Positions 33,778 to 42,756 of a stretch of 64,000 nucleotides of DNA are shown here, one piece after another. This stretch comes from an uncultured Clostridia bacterium (GTDB taxonomy: Bacteria > Bacillota > Clostridia > Monoglobales > Monoglobaceae). Position numbers and translations under genes: made by a program. Location of the stretch: positions 310,001 to 374,000 of the forward strand of contig CAJTWN010000001.1 of NCBI GenBank assembly GCA_910580105.1. Direction: 5' to 3'. The stretch's first letter is position 1. The number at the start of each line of letters is the position of its first letter. Under the pieces are notes generated by a model, which saw only the letters and a list, made by a program, of their open reading frames with translations, did no database searches and was not told where the DNA came from.

Positions 33778-34335
33778 ATGATAAGTGCAGGTGATTTTAG
33801 AAACGGACTCACATTTGAGTTTGAGGGGAATGTATATCAAGTTGTTGAATTTCAGCATGTAAAACCCGGAAAGGGCGCCGCTTTTGTTCGTACAAAATTA
33901 AAGAACGCTATGACTGGCGCTGTAATAGAACGTACCTTTAATCCTACTGAAAAAGTAGAAAAGGCACATATTGAACGCAAAGAGATGGAATATCTCTATG
34001 AAGACAGCGGTTTGTATTATTTTATGGATCAGGAAACATACGAGCAAATCCCTCTCAGTCAGGATCAGCTGGGTGATGCTCTTAAATTTGTTATGGAAAA
34101 TATGACGGTAAAAATTCTTTCTTATAAAGGAAATGTGTTTGCTGTTGAACCTCCGACCTTTGTTGAATTAAAGGTTACAGAAACTGAGCCGGGCGTAAAG
34201 GGCAATACTGCAACAAATGTCACCAAACCGGCAACAGTAGAATCAGGTGCAGTGATCACCGTTCCGATGTTTGTCAATGAGGGGGACACCATCCGAATTG
34301 ATACCCGTACCGGTGAATACATGGAAAGAGTATAA
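33778..34335 (+). CDS. efp: Elongation factor P
   Basis: 185 residues from ATG 33778, preceded by GAGGAGG. The three beta domains match EF-P, with the loop VKPGKGAAF carrying the Lys that is modified in many bacteria and the C-terminal GDTIRIDTRTGEYMERV. It relieves ribosome stalling at polyproline. The Pro/Thr-rich linkers encoded at 10.5-13 kb could be clients, an inference. Confidence 0.98.
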   Translation: MISAGDFRNGLTFEFEGNVYQVVEFQHVKPGKGAAFVRTKLKNAMTGAVIERTFNPTEKVEKAHIERKEMEYLYEDSGLYYFMDQETYEQIPLSQDQLGDALKFVMENMTVKILSYKGNVFAVEPPTFVELKVTETEPGVKGNTATNVTKPATVESGAVITVPMFVNEGDTIRIDTRTGEYMERV

Positions 34336-34454
34336 AGTATCGAAGATATTTTCTGTATTTTAGATGCGGATTTACGAAGGTTTTATTGGCAATTGGATTG
34401 TCATATAAAATAAAATTGCTGGGTTTTCCCAGAAACCAAAGAAAGAGGTGCCTT

Positions 34455-34877
34455 ATGTCTGATATTACAAACAGAGCTTCATATTTAAAAGGACTTGCAG
34501 ATGGTATGAATCTTGATGCAGAAAAAGATGAAGTAAAATTGCTTCATGCAGTTATTGACTTTTTGAGTGATGTTGCTGATGAACTTGAGATGCTTGATGA
34601 AGAACAAGGTTTCATTACCGATAAAATTGACGAAATGGATGATGAACTCGACATCATCGCAGAAGATCTTTATGACGACTTCGAAGAGGATGATGAAGAT
34701 GATCTCTATACCATTATTTGTGATGGCTGTGGAGAAGAGATTGATTTTGCAGGTTCCGAGCTTGATGATATTATTGCAGGAGAATTTGAATGTCCGAACT
34801 GTGGAAAAACCATTGAACTGGATCTTGAGGATTTAGACTGTGATTGTGATGACTGTGGCTGCGACTGCGAACATTAA
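34455..34877 (+). CDS. CD1247-type protein with zinc ribbon and acidic Cys-rich tail
   Basis: 140 residues from ATG 34455, preceded by AAAGAGGTG. The N-terminal helical domain (1-85) begins with ITNRASYLKGLADGMNLD and resembles the CD1247 N-terminal domain known from clostridia, commonly next to efp. It is followed by an acidic stretch, a zinc ribbon (CDGCGEEID, then CPNCGKTIEL) and a tail with alternating Asp and Cys (about residues 128-140). Function unknown. It lies 119 bases after efp and ends before a strong terminator. Confidence 0.8.
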   Translation: MSDITNRASYLKGLADGMNLDAEKDEVKLLHAVIDFLSDVADELEMLDEEQGFITDKIDEMDDELDIIAEDLYDDFEEDDEDDLYTIICDGCGEEIDFAGSELDDIIAGEFECPNCGKTIELDLEDLDCDCDDCGCDCEH

Positions 34878-34898
34878 TTCGTGAATAATTTATGGAAT

Positions 34899-34943
34899 AA
34901 TAAACTGATCCCGTTTTCAAAAACGGAATCAGTTTATTTTTAT
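34899..34943. terminator. Bidirectional terminator between the efp region and gatB
   Basis: A long stem with one mismatch (34899-34917 with 34920-34938), followed by T on the plus side. The sequence before it is A-rich, so it can also stop the gat operon. Confidence 0.9.
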
Positions 34944-35003
34944 TCTCTTAAAATATTTAAAAAGATTTAAATAGATATTAACGATTATACCAATATCTGA
35001 TGG

Positions 35004-36428
35004 TTATTTGCCCATTTCATTTTTCAAATAATTAATTAAGATTTCTTTTATAACTTCTGGATTTCCGCGGCCTTTTAATTCTTTCATACATTGCCCCACC
35101 AAAAATCCCAGCACTTTCTCTTTTCCGGTACAAAAATCCAACACTGCTTTTTGATGTATAGAAATTATATGAGAAACAACCTTTGAATTTTCGGCATCGT
35201 TATTTTCCAACCATAAACTATGCGTTTTGACATAGGAAGGAACATCAAAATCCTTTTTACATAATAAAGAAAATATTTCTTTTGCTGTTTGACGGTTAAT
35301 TTTTTTTGCTTCTGTCAGGAAAATCAAATCCGAAAAAGATTTTGCAGATAAAGACAGGTCATTATAAGCAGCGTTATGTTCGTTTAAATAAGCCAAAACC
35401 TCACGCAAAATCCATTTTGCAGCAAGCTTAGGTGTAATGCCACAAGCAATCAGTTCTTCAAAGAAAGCAGAAACTGAGCGGTCGGCTGTCAATATATTGG
35501 CTTCATTATCCGTAAGCCTGTACATATCCATATATCTTTTCATTTTATGTGCAGGGAGTTCAGGAAGACACTCTTGAATTTCTTTCACCCAGTTTTCTTC
35601 TATAATAATTTCAGGAATATCCGGCTCTGGAAAATACCGATAGTCCTGCACCTTTTCTTTATTCCGCAGGGAATATGTCTCTTTTTTATCTTCATTCCAT
35701 CCTCTGGTTTCAGCAGCCACCATTTTTCCTGATTCAAGAACTTCTGTCTGCCGAAAGTATTCATATTGGATTGCTTCTTTTATCGCCCGAAAAGAACTCA
35801 AATTTTTCATCTCCACACGCTGTCCAAGGCGTTCATCCAATTTATGTACGGATATATTGACATCAGCCCGCAGTGAACCTTCCTGCATCTTACCGTCAGA
35901 AATACCTAAATATTGCAATATACGCTGCAAAGACGCTAAAAAAGTAACCACTTCATCAGCATCCCGAAAATCAGGGCAGGTTACAATCTCTAACAAGGGT
36001 ACACCGCAGCGATTATCATCACAAATCGTTCCTTCCTGCATATGCAGGAGTTTCCCGGCATCTTCTTCCATATGCAGTTCTTCAATTCGTATTTCTTTGC
36101 CATTTGGCAGCTGAAACATCCCATTAAATCCGATTGGATACCGATGTTGTGTAATCTGATAAGACTTTGGTAAATCCGGATAAAAATAATTCTTTCTGTC
36201 AAAAGCAATTCTTCTTCTGATTTGACAGCCCAATGCCAAACAAGCCTTGACAGCAAAACGCAAAACTTCCTGATTAAGGTTCGGCATTGTACCCGGAAGT
36301 CCCAAACACACAGGGCAACAGCGGGTATTGGAGTCATCACCAAAAGAAACTGCACAGGAACAAAATATTTTACTCTTTGTAGAGAGCTCTGCGTGAACTT
36401 CCAATCCTATCACAGTTTCCCAGTTCAT
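35004..36428 (-). CDS. gatB: Aspartyl/glutamyl-tRNA amidotransferase subunit B
   Basis: 474 residues. The cradle domain (1-290) has IGLEVHAELSTKSKIFCSC and RCCPVCLGLPG, with the zinc Cys, and MEEDAGK at about 122. Helical and YqeY-like tail domains follow (about 295-474). With GatA and GatC it converts Glu-tRNA(Gln) or Asp-tRNA(Asn) to the amidated forms. The start overlaps the gatA stop by four bases. Confidence 0.97.
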   Translation of the reverse strand: MNWETVIGLEVHAELSTKSKIFCSCAVSFGDDSNTRCCPVCLGLPGTMPNLNQEVLRFAVKACLALGCQIRRRIAFDRKNYFYPDLPKSYQITQHRYPIGFNGMFQLPNGKEIRIEELHMEEDAGKLLHMQEGTICDDNRCGVPLLEIVTCPDFRDADEVVTFLASLQRILQYLGISDGKMQEGSLRADVNISVHKLDERLGQRVEMKNLSSFRAIKEAIQYEYFRQTEVLESGKMVAAETRGWNEDKKETYSLRNKEKVQDYRYFPEPDIPEIIIEENWVKEIQECLPELPAHKMKRYMDMYRLTDNEANILTADRSVSAFFEELIACGITPKLAAKWILREVLAYLNEHNAAYNDLSLSAKSFSDLIFLTEAKKINRQTAKEIFSLLCKKDFDVPSYVKTHSLWLENNDAENSKVVSHIISIHQKAVLDFCTGKEKVLGFLVGQCMKELKGRGNPEVIKEILINYLKNEMGK

Positions 36429-37891
36429 CTTTGCATCCCCTTTGCAATCATCGAATGATAATCTGTATTCTTTTGAAAAATATGTACGGCATTTAAAAGC
36501 AAGTGATCCATACCACGTGCAGCCATCAGCTGCAAACCAATGGGAAGCCCCTTCTCATCAAATCCGCAAGGGAAAGAAATTGCAGGCAAACCAGCCAGAT
36601 TGGCCGCCACGGTAAACAAGTCCGAGCGGTACATATCCACTGGATTCTGTATGGTTGTTCCAAGTTTAGGAGCAGTCGTGAATGTGGTGGGAAGAAGAAG
36701 AAGGTCAACTTTTTCAAATAAATCCTCGTACGCCCGAATAATCTTTCTCCTCAACATTTGTGCCTTAAAATAATAGGCATGATAATAGACTTCAGAAAGA
36801 ACAAAGGTTCCAAGTAAAATCCGACGTTTTACTTCATTTCCAAATCCAAGGCTTCTGGATGTGGTCATTAATTCCTCAAAATTTTCTTCGGTTTCTGCCT
36901 GAAAACCATATCGTATGCCATTATAGCGCGCCAAATTTGCACTTGCCTCAGCCGATGATAGAATATAATAAATAGGTATATACAAATTGGAAAGAGGAAG
37001 AGAGCAGCAAGAAATCTGCATATGCAGATGTTCAAATACTTTCGCCGTATCCTGATATACTTCGGAAATTGCAGTTTGCACATTTTCCAAATCACTCTCT
37101 GGAATATATCCCAATTTGTAATCTGATATGTTAAAATCTGGATCAATCTGAAACGATGAATTTTTCGGAAAAAGTGTCATATCCCTTTTATCCGGTCCCG
37201 CAATCGCATTTAAAACCAAAGCACAATCCTCTGCGCTGCGTGCCATTGGGCCGATTTGATCAAAAGAAGAGGAAAATGCTACCAACCCATACCGCGAAAC
37301 GGTTCCATAGGTTGGCTTTAATCCGGTAATCCCACAATATGCCGCGGGCTGACGGATACTGCCGCCGGTATCACTGCCAAGTGCAAAAAAAATCTCTTCA
37401 GCAGCGACTGCCGCCGCACTGCCGCCGGAAGAACCACCGGGCACATGGGAAAGATTCCATGGATTTTTGGTAATACCAAAATAGGAGGTCTCCGTTGTTG
37501 CTCCCATCGCAAACTCATCCATATTTAATTTACCAAAGAGTAGAGCCCCTGCACGCTTCAGACGTTCAGCCGCAGTTGCGCTATACGGGGGCCGGTAATC
37601 TTTCAACATCTTCGACGCACAGGTTGTCCGCATATTTAAAGTAGAAATATTGTCTTTTAAGCCATAAGGAATTCCAGCCAAAGGAGAATGAAAACCATTT
37701 CTGCCGTCCAAGCATTTTTGTATTTTTACAGCATCCATAAGCCGTTCATCAGACACAGAAAGAAAGGCATGCAGCGATTGATCCCACTTGTCCGCTTTAA
37801 TTATGTATTCCTGTGCCAGCTCTGGAACTGATACTTTTTTATTTTTCATTGCTTCTTGAATGTCAGCAATTGTGCGATATGTAGATTTCAT
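36425..37891 (-). CDS. gatA: Aspartyl/glutamyl-tRNA amidotransferase subunit A
   Basis: 488 residues, an amidase-signature enzyme. The Ser-cisSer-Lys triad lies in PYGLKDNIS, GGSSGGSAAAVAAE and GSDTGGSIRQPAAYCG. It releases ammonia from glutamine for GatB. Four-base overlaps with gatC and gatB show a tight operon. Confidence 0.97.
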   Translation of the reverse strand: MKSTYRTIADIQEAMKNKKVSVPELAQEYIIKADKWDQSLHAFLSVSDERLMDAVKIQKCLDGRNGFHSPLAGIPYGLKDNISTLNMRTTCASKMLKDYRPPYSATAAERLKRAGALLFGKLNMDEFAMGATTETSYFGITKNPWNLSHVPGGSSGGSAAAVAAEEIFFALGSDTGGSIRQPAAYCGITGLKPTYGTVSRYGLVAFSSSFDQIGPMARSAEDCALVLNAIAGPDKRDMTLFPKNSSFQIDPDFNISDYKLGYIPESDLENVQTAISEVYQDTAKVFEHLHMQISCCSLPLSNLYIPIYYILSSAEASANLARYNGIRYGFQAETEENFEELMTTSRSLGFGNEVKRRILLGTFVLSEVYYHAYYFKAQMLRRKIIRAYEDLFEKVDLLLLPTTFTTAPKLGTTIQNPVDMYRSDLFTVAANLAGLPAISFPCGFDEKGLPIGLQLMAARGMDHLLLNAVHIFQKNTDYHSMIAKGMQR

Positions 37892-38190
37892 CTTTTATCT
37901 CCATCATTTTTTTGCATACCGGGAATCAGATAACCCACCGCATTTTTTCGGCTGGCAGATTCCAACACCTTATCTTTCGAAAGTGAATCTGAAACTGTGT
38001 CGCTGCGAAGAGCAGAAGAAGAGCATGCCATCGTTTCATCTGGCCATTCTTCTGTTTCAAGCGGTTCCTCCTGCAAAATATTCATAAATGAAATAATTGC
38101 TGACATCTCTTTACGCAAATTCTCCATCTCGTCATGTTTTAATTCTAATTTTGATAACTTTAACAAGTATTCCATTTTTTCTTTGGTCAT
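37888..38190 (-). CDS. gatC: Aspartyl/glutamyl-tRNA amidotransferase subunit C
   Basis: 100 residues from ATG 38190 (GGTGA five bases upstream); GTG 38205 is an alternative. The N-terminal helical part (EYLLKLSKLELKHDE, with FMNILQEEPLE) is typical of GatC, which holds A and B together. The C-terminus is longer and poorly conserved. First gene of gatCAB. Confidence 0.93.
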   Translation of the reverse strand: MTKEKMEYLLKLSKLELKHDEMENLRKEMSAIISFMNILQEEPLETEEWPDETMACSSSALRSDTVSDSLSKDKVLESASRKNAVGYLIPGMQKNDGDKR

Positions 38191-38240
38191 TATATTCACC
38201 AACACATCCTATAAAAGTTCCATTTGTTTACATAATACAT

Positions 38241-39233
38241 TTATTGACTACTATTGGGTTTTATATGTGCAAGTGGATTCATTTCCACCGCAGCCCGAAG
38301 CTGTTTGCTGTCCACATGGGTATAAATTTCTGTTGTCGAAAGCTGCTGATGCCCCAGAATCTCCTGGAGTAACCGAATATCAACGCCGGATTGATACATC
38401 AGTGTCGCAGCTGTATGACGCAGTTTATGTGTTGTATACTTATGCGGATCTAAACCAAGTTTTTTTACATATTTTTCAACTGTATACTGAACCGTACGCC
38501 TGCTGATTCTACGATTGCGCTCGGATAAAAACAAAGCATTTTTATCCGAAGCTGTCGGCGCCATTTGATTTCGCACTTCCAGATAACGCTCCAGCGCAGC
38601 CCGGCAGGAATCATTGAGATAGATGACGCGTTCCTTGTCACCTTTTCCAATAACTGTCAATTTATCTTCACGAATATCCGTAATATTTATATTAACAAGT
38701 TCAGAAAGTCGCATTCCACAATTTAAAAACAATGTCAAAATGCAGTAGTCACGAATCGAATTTCTGTCCTTCACAGCATTTAAAAGTGCAACACTGTCTT
38801 CCAGACTGAAGTATTTGGGCAGACGTTTTTCGACTTTGACTGAATCCAACTCGGCCAGGGGATTCTCCTGAAGCTTTTGTGTCTTTACGGACAAATATTT
38901 AAAATAGGCTTTTAAAGCCGCAATTTTTCGCGCACGGGTTCCCGCAGAATTATTCAATTCACGATTTAAAAAATGTATGTATGAATAAACCAGCTGCACA
39001 TCAACACGGCGCAAATCTTCTAAAGTAATTTTATCAATTGGAATTTCACGGAATTCCAAATCATTTGCAGTCTCCGGATAAAATTGCAGTATTATAAACC
39101 GATAAAAAACACGCAAATCATAAAAATACTCATGGACAGTTTTCTCAGATTTGCCCAAAATACTTTCAGTGTATATTAAAAATGACGCCAGTGGCTCCGG
39201 TGCAGTTTTTATATAGGCATTTGACTCTTTCAT
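38241..39233 (-). CDS. Tyrosine recombinase, Xer-like
   Basis: 330 residues from ATG 39233, with GAGGT seven bases upstream. The N-terminal SAM-like domain (10-125) is followed by the catalytic domain with Arg in GMRLSELVN, His-x2-Arg in THKLRHTAATL, His in LGHQQLS and Tyr in TTEIYTHV. This is the full set of an active phage-integrase-type enzyme. It sits in a housekeeping block, so chromosome dimer resolution is more likely than element mobility, but a dif site was not found in the window. Confidence 0.9.
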   Translation of the reverse strand: MKESNAYIKTAPEPLASFLIYTESILGKSEKTVHEYFYDLRVFYRFIILQFYPETANDLEFREIPIDKITLEDLRRVDVQLVYSYIHFLNRELNNSAGTRARKIAALKAYFKYLSVKTQKLQENPLAELDSVKVEKRLPKYFSLEDSVALLNAVKDRNSIRDYCILTLFLNCGMRLSELVNINITDIREDKLTVIGKGDKERVIYLNDSCRAALERYLEVRNQMAPTASDKNALFLSERNRRISRRTVQYTVEKYVKKLGLDPHKYTTHKLRHTAATLMYQSGVDIRLLQEILGHQQLSTTEIYTHVDSKQLRAAVEMNPLAHIKPNSSQ

Positions 39234-39325
39234 ATGTACTACCTCTTCAACATTGCACAAAATTTTTATTTTGTGCAATTCTCTCATAATTTATTATGCC
39301 ATACTTTTTACAACAATACAAGTCT

Positions 39326-40114
39326 TTATTCCCTTACAGTTTTGTTACAAAGGTTACACCCTTCGCATGTTTTTAACCGATCAGTAAAAATCAGATGTAT
39401 CGTGTTCCAAATCTTATGGTCAAAATTCTGAAAACCGCCGTGAACAATAATTTCCTCTGGATTCAGGCCAAGTAAAATAGACAGCATTAAATCATTTTCC
39501 TCACAACATCCATCCGCACCAAAAAAACGGTTATATAGCTCTTGGGTTACTTCCTGATAATCTTCATTATAGAATTTAAATGGTTGATTTTTATCCACCA
39601 AAATATGCAACGTGCCAACTTCCCGCGGTTCTGTATCCACATAAAATTTTATAAGGCTGATATAGTCGTCCATTTCACTTTCAAATATCAAGTCTGAAAA
39701 ACAATCATCAATAATCCGATAGATTGCTTCTTTATATTCTTTCATCCCAAAACGATAAATACCATTGGTATGAATTTGTTTATTTTCACTCAAATAAAAG
39801 AGAATTTTTTGATACAAAATTTCTCCTAACTCATCCGCCATATCTGCTATAACATTTTTCGCATGGTAAAAAATATCAATTTTATCCTCAATGGTCAAAT
39901 CCGGATACGCTTTCTCAAGATATTCGAAAATAATTGTGTCTTCATATTGCCTTGTCAAATATTTCAAAATATTATTGGCAACAACCTCATAATTTTCGGC
40001 CTCTGAAATGACAATACTATTTTCATGATCACAATAAATACGCATATTATTTTTTATCAGCAAATCAATTAGCATCTCAATATCTTTTTCTGTGTGGATT
40101 GCAATTGAGTTCAA
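39326..40114 (-). CDS. ytxC: YtxC-like sporulation protein
   Basis: 262 residues from TTG 40114, with GGGAGGTGG just upstream. Matches the YtxC family pattern (NILKYLTRQYEDTIIFEYLEKAY, in the N-terminal third, and VDKNQPFKFYNEDYQEVT). YtxC is widespread in spore formers and of unknown biochemical role. The C-terminus ends with three closely spaced Cys, CEGCNLC, which might bind metal. It is 33 bases from the next gene upstream, so probably cotranscribed. Confidence 0.8.
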   Translation of the reverse strand: MNSIAIHTEKDIEMLIDLLIKNNMRIYCDHENSIVISEAENYEVVANNILKYLTRQYEDTIIFEYLEKAYPDLTIEDKIDIFYHAKNVIADMADELGEILYQKILFYLSENKQIHTNGIYRFGMKEYKEAIYRIIDDCFSDLIFESEMDDYISLIKFYVDTEPREVGTLHILVDKNQPFKFYNEDYQEVTQELYNRFFGADGCCEENDLMLSILLGLNPEEIIVHGGFQNFDHKIWNTIHLIFTDRLKTCEGCNLCNKTVRE

Positions 40115-40147
40115 GCGACCACCTCCCGAATTTGATACTATTTTACC

Positions 40148-40846
40148 TCATTCAAAAAAAAACATACTTCCATTATCTCTTAATTTATCTTTTGAAAGAG
40201 AAAATACCTCTTTTCCCTCTTCCTTTATAAATCTTTTAATTTCATCCCCCCACGGATGTCCTTCTATCAAACCACTGAAATAAACATTTTTTCCATCACT
40301 TCCGGACGCACCGCCAATAAATCCATATTGATAGCCCTCCAGCGCAACCCCTCCATTTTCTATAAGAAAAGAACGAATATTATTTTCAATAAATATATTA
40401 TGTAAACCAACATCTTCTGTAATAACAGACTGATCACTGATTATGCAGGTATTACATTTTGTATATCCCTGTCGAACATGATGAATTTTAAATTTTTCCT
40501 TTTGATAATAATCCAAAAGGGTGGCATCAGCGCTGCCAGTATTGGCAAAGATATGCTGCCCTATTCTCGTAACATTATATGCACAATCTTTTGGATAAGT
40601 GCTTGTGCACCTGCTTTTTCCGGAGATTAAACGAATATGACCGGGCATCAGTTTCTTATAATAAGAATACGTCGTAGGTTCACATATTGCTGTATTACTG
40701 TTCAAAAAATGAATTTGTATATCAGGATGTGTAGAAAGGGCATTATTTATTTCCCCAACAGGGGTCGTACATAATACAAAAAAGCCATGATTCCGTAAAG
40801 CGGCTTTCTCATCATCCCGTAAATTCATATCAACAAGTACAAACAT
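40148..40846 (-). CDS. DUF6873-like GME-fold protein (arginine deiminase-like fold)
   Basis: 232 residues from ATG 40846, preceded by GAAGGA; GTG 40864 is inside the same region. The sequence resembles clostridial proteins assigned to the guanidino-modifying enzyme fold, with QGYTKCNTCIISDQSVITED near residue 130 and GFIGGASGSDGKNVYFSG near 180. The catalytic residues of arginine deiminases are not clearly all present, so an enzyme activity is uncertain. It precedes ytxC on the same strand. Confidence 0.65.
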   Translation of the reverse strand: MFVLVDMNLRDDEKAALRNHGFFVLCTTPVGEINNALSTHPDIQIHFLNSNTAICEPTTYSYYKKLMPGHIRLISGKSRCTSTYPKDCAYNVTRIGQHIFANTGSADATLLDYYQKEKFKIHHVRQGYTKCNTCIISDQSVITEDVGLHNIFIENNIRSFLIENGGVALEGYQYGFIGGASGSDGKNVYFSGLIEGHPWGDEIKRFIKEEGKEVFSLSKDKLRDNGSMFFFE

Positions 40847-40900
40847 TTCTTTTCCTTCTTTCACAAAAAATCAAAAACTGCATACACTAAATCAACAGGA

Positions 40901-40917
40901 GGTCAGACGCGTCGACC
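40901..40917. promoter_or_regulatory. GC-rich palindrome upstream of the GME-fold gene
   Basis: GGTC-A-GACGCGTC-GACC is a palindrome apart from one extra A, within an otherwise AT-rich interval, about 55 bases upstream of the start codon on the minus strand. A regulator binding site is possible; no factor can be named. Confidence 0.35.
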
Positions 40918-40933
40918 ATCCTTTATAATAAAC

Positions 40934-40957
40934 GAGGCTCCGCCAAAACGGAGCCTC
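40934..40957 (-). terminator. Terminator of the MmcQ/YjbR gene
   Basis: A 9-bp GC-rich stem (40934-40942 with 40949-40957) just after the stop at 40973; the minus-strand tract after it is T-rich but broken. Confidence 0.75.
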
Positions 40958-40972
40958 AATTTATGGTTTTCT

Positions 40973-41344
40973 TCATCCCTGATTCTTTTCCAGCAGCTCT
41001 TTTTGTTTTTTCTTGGTCAATTTTTCAAAAACCAGCCAATAGGATTTATCAAGCAGCTCTTTCAGCAAATCGTCCGGAATATTTCCATCTGCTTTTATGG
41101 AATTCCAATGATCTTTGTTCATATAATAACCCGGTATTATATCCGAATACTGTTCTCGTAAAAAAGCGCCTTCCACCGGTTCCAGCTTGAGTGTAATCAA
41201 CACATCTTTCCCCTCTGCATCTTTACAAAGGGCCGCAAACATTTTATCATCAAGCAGATACCTTGTCCAATTCCACTCAATTTTAAAATCTTTTGTTACA
41301 CCTGCTTTTTTCAAAAGGTAGTCATCCAGCCAAAAATATTTCAT
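40973..41344 (-). CDS. MmcQ/YjbR family protein
   Basis: 123 residues from ATG 41344, with GGAGA upstream. The CyaY-like fold of the MmcQ/YjbR family is suggested by WTRYLLDDKMFAALCKD, ITLKLEPVEGAFLRE and the end of the domain, PGYYMNKDHWNSI with LLDKSYWLVFEKL. Proposed to bind DNA in some members, but the function is unknown. It is separate from its neighbours, with a terminator after it. Confidence 0.85.
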   Translation of the reverse strand: MKYFWLDDYLLKKAGVTKDFKIEWNWTRYLLDDKMFAALCKDAEGKDVLITLKLEPVEGAFLREQYSDIIPGYYMNKDHWNSIKADGNIPDDLLKELLDKSYWLVFEKLTKKKQKELLEKNQG

Positions 41345-41529
41345 CTCTTTCTCCTCGTTTCTATACGGAAAATTAAATACAAATGAACCCATGAATAAAT
41401 TAGACAGCATACAGAGAAACTAGAGCTATCAAATAAAAGGGTGATGAAAATTGGTCTTATGTTCCGAAAAAAATTGTATCTATAACATGGATTGTACATG
41501 CAACCTGCTGGTCGCAAAACCTGTCGGCT

Positions 41530-42756
41530 CTATTGGCAATCAGCATTGCTATTATTACAAATCAAAGCTTCCTGGGATTGGTCTAAAAAACGCAGAACAA
41601 AATTCAAAAAAATCATAGCGCCATACTTCAGACAGCTTTCATCAATATCAAATTTTGTACTATGTATTGGGTAAATGATCCCTTTTTTCTTATTCGCACA
41701 TCCAAGCTTAAAAAGCGCTGCAGGAACTTCTTTTGCAAAATAAGCAAAATCCTCGCCGGCCATAGTTGCTTCACCGCCATAAATACAGGATTTTTTTCCA
41801 AGACACTCCTCCGCTGCCGCATAAATATCCTGCGCAACCTGCTCATGATTAATCAGCGGCGGATAGAGTTTAATAAATTCATACCGATAATTTGCCCCTG
41901 TGGCTGCACAGATGGATTTTGTAATCTCTTCTATCCGGACACGCAGCAAATCCCGAACTTCTTCTGTCATTGCACGTGCTGTCCCTGTTATTTTTACACG
42001 GTCCGGTATAATATTCGTGGCATCTCCGCCATGAATTGAACCCACAGTGACAACTGCCTGTTCAAAGGGATTTAAAGACCGGCTGACTATACTCTGAAGC
42101 TGCATAACAATTTGTGCAGCCGTCAAAATGGGATCAACACAGCGGTGTGGTTCTGCTCCGTGCCCGCCTTTTCCAATAATTTCAATTTCAAAATCATCCG
42201 GCGACGCATACATCGATCCGGGTTTTATCCGCATTTTACCTGTTTCAAGCTCCGCATCCATATGAAGGGCAGCACAAACATCCACTTTGGGATTATCAAG
42301 AACGCCCTCATCAATCATCGGCTTTGCTCCTCCGGTGGTTTCTTCTCCCGGCTGAAAAATACATTTTACTATTCCAGCAAAATGCTCCCGCATATCATGG
42401 AGAATTTTACATACAGAAAGTAATATTGCCGTATGCCCATCATGACCACAAGCGTGCATAATCCCTTTATTTTGCGAAATATAGCTTTGTTCATTCTCTT
42501 CTGTCATCGGAAGCGCATCCATATCGGCACGCAGGGCAACACAGCGCCCCGGAGACCTTCCCTCAATACATGCAACCACGCCATACTGAGCAATCCCTTT
42601 TTGAAAAGCAATTCCATTTTGCTCTAAAAATGAACAAATATAATCCATAGTCCCTTTTTCATGAAAAGATAATTCCGGGTGCATGTGAAGAAATCGTCTG
42701 TTTTTAATCATGATTTCTTCTTCCGCTAAAACAGCTTTTTTTATTTGTTCCTTCAA
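41530..42756 (-). CDS. M20-family amidohydrolase
   Basis: 408 residues from TTG 42756, which overlaps the uvrC stop as TTGA, with GGGGA upstream. The M20D set of metal ligands is visible: MHACGHDGH, QPGEETTGGA and a late HSTKFD motif, with GGHGAEPHRCVDP in the lid domain. It would hydrolyse N-acyl amino acids or peptides such as N-acetyl or hippurate-type substrates; the specific substrate is unknown. Translational coupling to uvrC is likely. Confidence 0.9.
   Translation of the reverse strand: MKEQIKKAVLAEEEIMIKNRRFLHMHPELSFHEKGTMDYICSFLEQNGIAFQKGIAQYGVVACIEGRSPGRCVALRADMDALPMTEENEQSYISQNKGIMHACGHDGHTAILLSVCKILHDMREHFAGIVKCIFQPGEETTGGAKPMIDEGVLDNPKVDVCAALHMDAELETGKMRIKPGSMYASPDDFEIEIIGKGGHGAEPHRCVDPILTAAQIVMQLQSIVSRSLNPFEQAVVTVGSIHGGDATNIIPDRVKITGTARAMTEEVRDLLRVRIEEITKSICAATGANYRYEFIKLYPPLINHEQVAQDIYAAAEECLGKKSCIYGGEATMAGEDFAYFAKEVPAALFKLGCANKKKGIIYPIHSTKFDIDESCLKYGAMIFLNFVLRFLDQSQEALICNNSNADCQ

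Noticed and set aside
38241..39233. Xer-like recombinase as integrase of a mobile element
   Set aside because: It sits in a housekeeping block, with no attachment-site repeat or element genes nearby.
40907..40916. ACGCGTCGAC, which resembles joined restriction sites of a cloning vector
   Set aside because: The flanks are continuous native-type sequence and the string is part of a near-palindrome; contamination is not needed to explain it.
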